From positions 76,503,569 through 76,567,568 of the forward strand of contig NC_073745.1 in the NCBI RefSeq assembly GCF_029784135.1: 64,000 nucleotides of DNA. Direction: 5' to 3'. The notes under the pieces are model-generated. The model saw only the letters and a program-made list of their open reading frames with translations, was not told the DNA's origin and did no database searches. Position 1 is the stretch's first letter, and each line of letters opens with the position of its first letter. The DNA is from Toxorhynchites rutilus septentrionalis (lineage: Eukaryota > Arthropoda > Insecta > Diptera > Culicidae). Made by a program: the position numbers and the translations under genes. Below are positions 46,701 through 55,700 of the stretch, in pieces.

Positions 46701-49700
46701 CAGTGGCTCTCGACGGACGTGACAACGATCACCAAGGAAGTCATCGATCTAGCGCAAGCAACCGCCAAAGCCGACAAAACCACCGAATATCTCAGTCTTC
46801 CTAGACCGGGGGTAAACTACGATTTTCGTTTTTCGTTCCCAAAATAATTCAACCAAGTGCTAAACCTTGTTCGATTTTGTTTTTTTCCTCACAGAAACAT
46901 GGAACCACATCGAAACCGCTGAAACCAACCCGGCTGGACTCGGAGGAGCAGGAAAAAATTGCCAAAACCGGACTCGAAATGAAGATGGTCACCAACGAGA
47001 TGGACGCCGAGACGGACAAATGGAACGGAGCTTCCGAAGAGAATAACGACATCGTTAAGAGGTGAGCGGTTTATCGGTTGCTTTCTTTGTCAGGTGTCTT
47101 CCGTTTCGAAACTGCAGTTGCGTTTTCAGAGGAAGAGCCAGTTTTGCTCGGGGCAGTCTTGAAACGGGATATAATTTATGTCTCCATTTGTATGCTTTAA
47201 TGGGCTAGTTGAAATCATGGGCGAAAAAAAAACTAGCGGTGAGCAGCATGAACTGTAAAAGCTATTAGGAAAGCAACTGTGAACATGAATTAGCGTTTGT
47301 GTTTTTTTTTTATAAATTTTTGAACGTTCACTTTGCATCAACTGAATTGGGAAATTAATCTGAGTCACCGAAAAATTTTAAAACACTTAAAAAATGTTTT
47401 TGATATGATTATGTATGTTTTTCTTCTTATTATTTCTTATTTATCCTTAATTGAATACGTGAACCGAAATTTTTGGTAAATAACATTCAAACAACAAAAT
47501 ACACTCTGGTTTTTCACGTGTTTTTTAAATTACGTTGTTTTTTACGCGGATATTCAAATTAACGCAGATTTTCGAATCAACGCAATTTTCTACAAGGCAC
47601 GTATCGTAAATAAAACCCGGGTGTACATATTTGTATTCTTTTTCTGATTGAAGGCTACGGAATGGACGAAAACAGCAAGTGACATGAAAAGATTATAATT
47701 CATCCATTATATAATAACATCGGTTATTTCAGTTTCGAAATTAAATCCTCATCAGTATCCGGACTCTTCTGGCGGACTCTTTTCATTCAATTTGGACCAA
47801 TATATCATTCTTTTGTAATTTTTTCACCTCAATAAAAGACTGCTGCTTGGGAAGAACATATTGTTATTTTTGCTCGTATTTTATATATATTCACTAGCTG
47901 ACCCGGCAAACTTCGTCCCGCCCAAAATTTGTTTTTTGACATCCGGCAATCCTTTTTTTGGTATAGATAGAAGAAGATATAGGAGTGTGTTTCATCACAT
48001 TAAAATCCATTTCCAGTTTCGAACAAAGATCAATTTCGCTAGCGCAAACATCAAATGGACTAACAGCACTTGTCACTATGTAATTGTAGAACATATGGGA
48101 ATTTAATTTTTCTTTTTCCTTCAGAGTTTACCGAAAATTTTCAATAGTCATGTTTGGAGGGGTGTCATACCATCATAGAAACATTTCTCACACACAAAAA
48201 CCTTCACATCCCAAATTGTGCTTGATTAGTTCGCGAGTTATGAAGAAGTTTGTGTTTCATTTGTATGGCAGCCCCCCTTAGAAAAGAGTATTTCATTTGT
48301 ATGACAGCCCACCCTTAGAGAGCGGGTGGAGTGTCTCACCACCGTAAAAACATTTATTGCACCCTAAAACATCCACATGCCAAATCTGGTTTAATTAATG
48401 GATAGCTGTTAATTCTCGAGTAATGCAGAAATTAGTGTTTCATTTGTATGGCAGTCCAACAGCCCAACACAACCGCGCCACCCCCCCCCCCCCTAAGAGA
48501 GGGGGGAGGAGAGTCTTACCACCATAGAAACATTTATTGCACACTAATACCTCAATATGCCCAATTTGGATTCATTTGCTTGAATAATTCTCGAGTAATG
48601 TAGAAATTTGTGTTTCATTTGTATGGTAGCCCCCCTTAAGAGAGGAGGGAGGGGTATCTAACCACCATAGAAACATTTATTTCTCATTGATACCTCAATA
48701 TGCCCAATTTGGATTCATTTGCTTGAATAATTCTCGAGTAATGCAGAAATTTGTGTTTCATTTGTATAGCAGTCCCCCCTTAGAGACGGGGGTGGAGGGT
48801 CTTACCACCATAGAAACATTTATTGCACCCTAATACATCAATATGCTTAATTTGGATTCATTTGCTTGAATAATTCTCGAGTAATGCAGAAATTTGTGTT
48901 TAATTTGTATGGCAGGCCCCCCTCAGAGACGGGGGTGGATAGTTTACTACCATAGAAACATTTATTGCACCCTAATACATCAATATGTTGATCGGTTCAG
49001 TAGTTTCCGAGTCTATAAGAATCAGACAGACAGACAGGCAGACAGACAGAAATCCATTTATATATATATATAGATTAGAAGCTCAATTTCAGAAACGCAC
49101 TCTGGTCAGATATAAAATCATTTTTCTTGAAATTTTCCATTTTTTTTGTCGTAACAACACTCCTTGAAGTGGATTGCATATTGTGTCCAACTCTGAGCTC
49201 AATCGGTTCCGTACTTTCCGAGTTTTTGACGCGTACACAAACGAACAGAACATTTTTATATACAGCCATTCCATGCCAAACCGATATAGTGGTTCTCAGA
49301 TTTTCGTGAAAAGTGGTAGTTTTGTTCTTTATCGCAAAACATTAGGCCCATTTTTTTATTTTTTCATTAGGGTTACCGTTTCCATTTTAGGGTTGTCCAA
49401 AAATTCAACTTTTTCCTCTTTTTTCCAAAAATAACTTTTTTCAAAAATTCAAAACTTTTGAACTACTAGACCGGTTCAGATGATCGACATATCAAATTAA
49501 AGTCTATACCCTGGTCTTTTTAAAAAAAAAACAATATCTGCAGAAAACTCAAACTATGCTCTCGTTATTATTGATTGTATTCGTTTTTTATAATTTTCAT
49601 TATCTCGGGACCAGAGGCGCTATATTTATTTATATTTTTTCTGGAAAGCTGAGGATTTTCACATAATATATCTCGAAACCAGGGAGGCGTTTTCTTCGTT

Positions 49701-52700
49701 TTTAAGTTATGATTTTTCTAAGTTTACCGGTGGTCCGAAAAATCATTTTTTCCACTACAAAAAATCATAACTTTTGATCTACTAGACCGATTCAGATGAT
49801 CGACATATCAAATTATAGCCAATGAGCTAGTCTTGTTTGAAAAAAATATGTCACCCTGAATGTAAATGGATTTTGTTTTCGTAATTATTGATTATATTTG
49901 TATTTTATGGCTTACATCGTTTCGGAACCAAGGGTGCCATATCTTCTTATTTTTTCCTGAAAGCTGAGGATTTTTCACATAATATATCAGAATACCAGAG
50001 AGGTGTTATTTTTTCGTTTTTAAGTTATGATTTTTCATAGTTAATATGTTTTCAGTTTTCGTTCAATATTTCTATGCGACTAGACTGGATATATGTTACT
50101 ATAATCCGACTAATTGGCAAGTGTGTTATTTTTTCAAAAAAGGCTAGCTAGTAGACTCTAATTTGATATATTGATCATCTGAATCGGTCCAGTAGCTCCA
50201 AAGTAATAATTTTTTGAACAAAGTGATTTTTGGGAAAAAAGTGAAAATGTAATTTTTGGACCATCGGTTAACTTTGAAAAATCATAATTCAAAAACGAAA
50301 AAAACGCCTCTCTGGTTTCGACATATTTTTTGTGAAAAATCCTCAGCTTTTCATTAAAAATATAGAAAAATATAGCGCCTTTGGTCCCGAGACTATGAAA
50401 ACAATAAAAAACGAATATAATCAATAATAACATTCGAATTTTTTGGAGGTGTAGTATTTTTTCAAAAAAGACCAGGATTGACTTCAGTTTGATATATCGA
50501 TCATCTGATAGACCGATTCAAAAGTTATGAATTTTTGAAAAAAATACATTTTTGGAAAAAGAGGAAAAAGTTGATTTTCTGGACAACCCTAAAATGGAAA
50601 TTGTCACCCTACTGAAAAAATTAAAAATACGGGTCTAATGTTTTGCGATAAAGAGCAAAACTACCACTTTTCACGAAAATCTGAGAACCACTATATCGGT
50701 ATGGCATGGAATGGCTGAATATATATAGAGATTATTGTAGAACGATATTCGCCACTTTATTACTGATAAAGGGTGTGTCACATCAAATTGCATCATGGAA
50801 AAAACGCTGTAGAAATTCGCCCAGTAGACCGATCCTTTTGAAAATTTTAGACAGTAAAATAAAAACTATTAAACAACTTTTGGCATTTTCTTTTTATTCA
50901 TACTTCGAGCCCAAGCCCGTATGCTCGCACCTTCCTCTTTACCCCGTCCATAAGGTTCTGTACAACGTCAGAAATCCATTTTCTCTTGAAATCCGCCTCC
51001 GATTTGACAATTTTTGGGTTCTTCCGGAGGGCCTACTTCATAATCGCCCAATATTTCTCTATTGGGCGAAGCTCCGGCGCGTTGGGCGGGTTCATTTCCT
51101 TTGGCACGAAGGTGACCCCGTTGGCTTCGTACCACTCCAACACGTCCTTTGAATAGTGGCACGAAGCGAGATCCGGCCAGAAGATGGTCAGGCCCTCGTG
51201 CTGCTTCAATAGTGGTAGTAAGCGCTTCTGTAGGCACTCCTTAAGGTAAACCTGCCCGTTTACCGTGCCGGTCATCACAAAGGGGGCGCTCCGCTTTCCG
51301 CAAGAGCAGATCACTTGCCACACCATGTACTTTTTGGCAAACTTGGATAGTTTCTGCTTGCGAATCTCCTCCGGAACGCTGAATTTGTCCTCTGCGGAGA
51401 AGAACAACAGGCCCGGCAGCTGACGAAAGTCCGCTTTGACGTAGGTTTCGTCGTCCATTACCAGGCAATGCGGCTTCGTCAGCATTTCGTTGTACAGCTT
51501 CCGGGCTCGCGTCTTTCCCACCATGTTTTGCCTTTCGTCGCGGTTAGGAGCCTTCTGAACCTTGTATGTACGCAGGCCCTCCCGCTGCTTGGTCCGCTGG
51601 ACGAATGAACTTGACAAATTCAGCTTATTGGCGACATCCCGGACCGAACTTCTCGGATCACGTCTAAACTGCTTAACTACGCGCTTGTGATCTTTTTCAC
51701 TGACGGAACATCCATTTTTGCCGTTCTTCACCTTCCGGTCGATGGTTAGGTTCTCGAAGTATCGTTTTAGTACTCTGCTGACCGTGGATTGGACGATTCC
51801 CAGCATCTTACCGTTGTCCCGATGTGACAACTCCGGATTCTCGAAATGAGTGCACAGGATTAATTCACGACGCTCTTTTTCGTTCGACGACATTTTTCCA
51901 AATTTACGAAAAATTGACAGTGAAGCAGGGCCAACGTGATCTATACACTCTTATCTGATTATAAGCGATAGCTGAAGATATAATTCCTAAAAATTAAATT
52001 TCTACAGCGTTTTTTCCGTGATGCAATTTGATGTGACACACCCTTTATATGGTCTCAAATGCCACCAAAAGTTGTTTAAAATAGTAAAAATAGTTAAAAA
52101 TAGAAAGATTCGTGCCGCCAAAACAAGATATGTGACAATTCACAAAATTGTGTTTTATCAAAAGTTCTACCCATAATTAAAAGTTCTATGCCTACCCTCA
52201 TGGGACAGACCCTCAACTATTTTGCTTTTGGTTCCAGTCAGCTTCTAAACAGTCCACATTTGGCGATTTGATTTCCATTTATAGACGCAGGGCATTCCTT
52301 AGGAGTAAATTAAACAGACTTTTCACAGTCCATCTGATTCCCACTGGCAACTGTTCGTTTTACCCCACCAGTACAACTGTTTCAATAATTGAAAATTTCC
52401 ACTCAAAAATGAATTTACTTTTCCTTACATACCTAGTATCGCTTCTCTGATAACTCACAAACCGAAATATAACCATCAGCGAGTTGAATTTCGATATTAA
52501 ACCACTCAAAATGTTTAATATCGAAGCAGCTAAAATTACATCCACACGCGAAATAATGTATGATTTTCGGTTTTTGTTTACCTTTTCCACTTTTGATCAG
52601 TATTCATTGCCATAGGGTGGCTTAAATATTAAAGAATAACATGTAGAAGGTGTTCTCATAAACAGAAATCTGAACTTCAAAATGTAACTTGTCCATATTA

Positions 52701-55700
52701 CCCCCACTGTCCGTATTAACCACGGTTCCCCTACATACAGGGTTTTTTTATCCCATTTGTTTATTTTAGGCTCATTAGCATTTCAGTTGTAACAGAGCCG
52801 AATTTTAATCGTGTACATGTCGCATGGGTCTCATATATATAATTAGTACATTACACAGTTGCCATTTTTCGACGTAAAGTTTTCTTCTGTTCTTCCACTA
52901 TCCAATTAACACGTTCGTTGCCCATAGCGACTTTTCTGAGCTTCTTGCGGAGCCCAACTTGCGTTTAAAGATCAAACTCAGTTTGCAGACAAATTTAACA
53001 TGATCTATCAATATTTTGTTTAATTTTGTTAGTTTGTGGGACTACCTAAGCTTAGCAATCATTTCAGTAAGCAGAAGATATGAAGGCATATTCTTCAATG
53101 CAACTTAAACAACCGAGCCAAAGCGTTATGTTCGTACCCGTTCTTGTAATCCGTGCTAGAAAAACACTTTTCGGAGTGTAAAAAAACATACGGGGGCAGA
53201 AGTACCTCCGGCTTGCATGAATCAACAACTTCAACTTCTACTTTCTATACAATAGAGGATTTAAACCTGAATTTCATTCGCCGCTAGTGTCTGTACGAGT
53301 TTCCCAGGTTCGTAAGGAGACTGTGTTAAGGAAACATATCCTAGTTTGCACAAAGGCAAACGAGTACAAAAGTACTCGCAGTTTGCATTTATTTGCAAAG
53401 CCGATTTTCCCAGACATCTTGGTTTTGAAGTCTGTGTTAGGCAAACACATTTCAGTCAGAACAAAAATGCCCCCGACTTGTATGAATTTGCGATGCCAAT
53501 TTCCTCAGACACCTTGGTTCTGATGTCTGTGTTGGGGAAACACATTTCAGTCGAAACAAAAATACCCCCGACCTACATGAATTTGCAATGCCAATTTCTC
53601 TACGCTCCATGGATTTGAAGTCTGTGTTAGGAACACATTTCAGCCGGAACAAAAATACCCCCGAATTTCATGTATTTGCAATGCCGATTTCTCCAAGGCT
53701 GCTCGGTTTTGATGGCTGTGTTAGGGAAACCGTAAATCGGGCCAATCAAAACGAGGTAGTTAGGGCGTTTAGATAACGCTTAACATTTTACAATGTTTCA
53801 ATTGTTTATCCAATGAAAAATAACATTTTATTAATTGCGATAGAAGTGTAGAAATATTCCCTATCAATTGATGCAAACATCTTTCCGATCCAGTAAGAAA
53901 TGTTCGAGTTACAAGCATTCGGAATCTTTCATTTTTTCCTGCATGTTCTGTGTTTAGGTTTTCATTTTACCCCCCATATACTCCGGTTAGACGTAGTCCC
54001 ACGTCAAAACTATAGTAAAACATCGAAATCGACGAAACATCGACTAGATCGGTTGTTTGGCTGAAAAGCATGCTTTTGGTCAGTTTCTACAGTGTTGCCA
54101 GCTCAATTTTACCCATAACTAAAGCTTAGAACCTCAAAATTATTAGTTATCAGTATCAATCTCACCATTATTTCCCAGGGATGTTAAGGGCGAATTAACT
54201 GAAAAGTTTAAAATCTCCTTAATTTATCATCAGTCAGTCATTATTTCCTAAAGTTTTCCAGAGAAATTTGTGTTTTTATTTAAATTCGGTATACAAGCTG
54301 GCTAGTGCAAACTTAAATTTTCAACTACGTAACTTCTTCTCATCTATATAAATAAAAATGTAAAGCAAAATCTGTTGGTAAGCGGAAAACCCGAAGAAGG
54401 TATGGTCCGATTTTAGTTTTTATTTAAATTCGGTATACAAGCAGGCTAGTGCAAACTTAAATTTTCAACTACGTAACTTCTTCTCATCTATATAAATAAA
54501 AATGTAAAGCAAAATCTGTTGGTAAGCGGATAACCCGAAGAAGGGATGGTCCGATTTTAGCCTTCTTTATTTTGTTGTATTCGTCTCTTCCCGTCTCATG
54601 GAGAGAAAAATCGGAATATTTTCGAAAAATCCTGAAGGAAGTTCGGAAAATTCGGAAAACTGAATTCCCACATGTTCGAAAATTACATCATAATAAGCGT
54701 TGTTAGTCCATTCGATATTTGCGCTATCGAAATTGATCTTTGTTCGTAAGTGGGAATGGATTTTCAGGCGGAATAACGAATTTGCATATCTAATATATAT
54801 ATAAATAAAAATGGAAGGCCAAATGTGTTGGTAAGCGCAAAACCCGAGGAAGGAATAGTTCAATTTGAGTCATCTATATTTCGTTGTATTCGTCTCTTCT
54901 CGTAGATCAATATAGCGGAGAGAAAAATCGGAAAATTCGGAAAATTGAATTCCCATATGTTCTACAATTAGCTAAGCGTTGTTAGTCCATTTGATGTTGG
55001 CGCTAACGAAATTTATTTTTGTTCGAAAGTGGAAAAGGATTTTTAGACGGAATAACGCATTCCTATATCTTCTATCTATATAAACTGAAATGGAAGGCCA
55101 AATGTGTTGGTGTGCCCTAAACCCGAGGAAGGAATGGTCCGATTTGAGCTGTCTTTATTTTGTAATATTCTCTGTATCAAACATGTATTCCATGCAACGA
55201 AGAAACATATTATTTCCAAATGCTTGAAGAATCTGGAACGAGAATTGTGTTTGAAAATAATTTTATATTATAAAGACGAATTTTTGTAGAAGTACTAGAA
55301 AATTTATAGTAAAAGGAAAATGTAAAGGGTCAAAAGGTAATCAATCAATGAAGAGTTCAGTGATTGGACTCACTAACGTTCACTTAGTAAGAAAACGTGG
55401 ATGTTTGAAAGTTTTCAAATCAAAAAATCTATTTTGGGCGGGACGAAGTTCGTCGAGTCAGCTAGTATGTAATACAAATAAAATTTCCATCTATGAGATG
55501 GATCTGTGCACCTCAAACCGTGTCATAGATTCACCCAAAATTTATTTTCCAAAAATATCGTCGTTCCTTGCTATCATTGATCATCACCATTTTAGGGTGA
55601 TTCCAAAATATAAGAATTATTCATCTTGAATTAATACCGGGAATAAAGTTTTTATCATACACTGGGTTTCCTATTTTTTAACATTTTTGTACGACTTTCA

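Noticed and set aside
46169..46804. 211-codon plus-strand frame
   Set aside because: It is a shifted frame running through two catulin exons and an intron; composition is low complexity.
48220..48990. CRISPR-like array
   Set aside because: Repeats are long (142-174 bases), diverged and contiguous within a Helitron-like element; the genome is eukaryotic.
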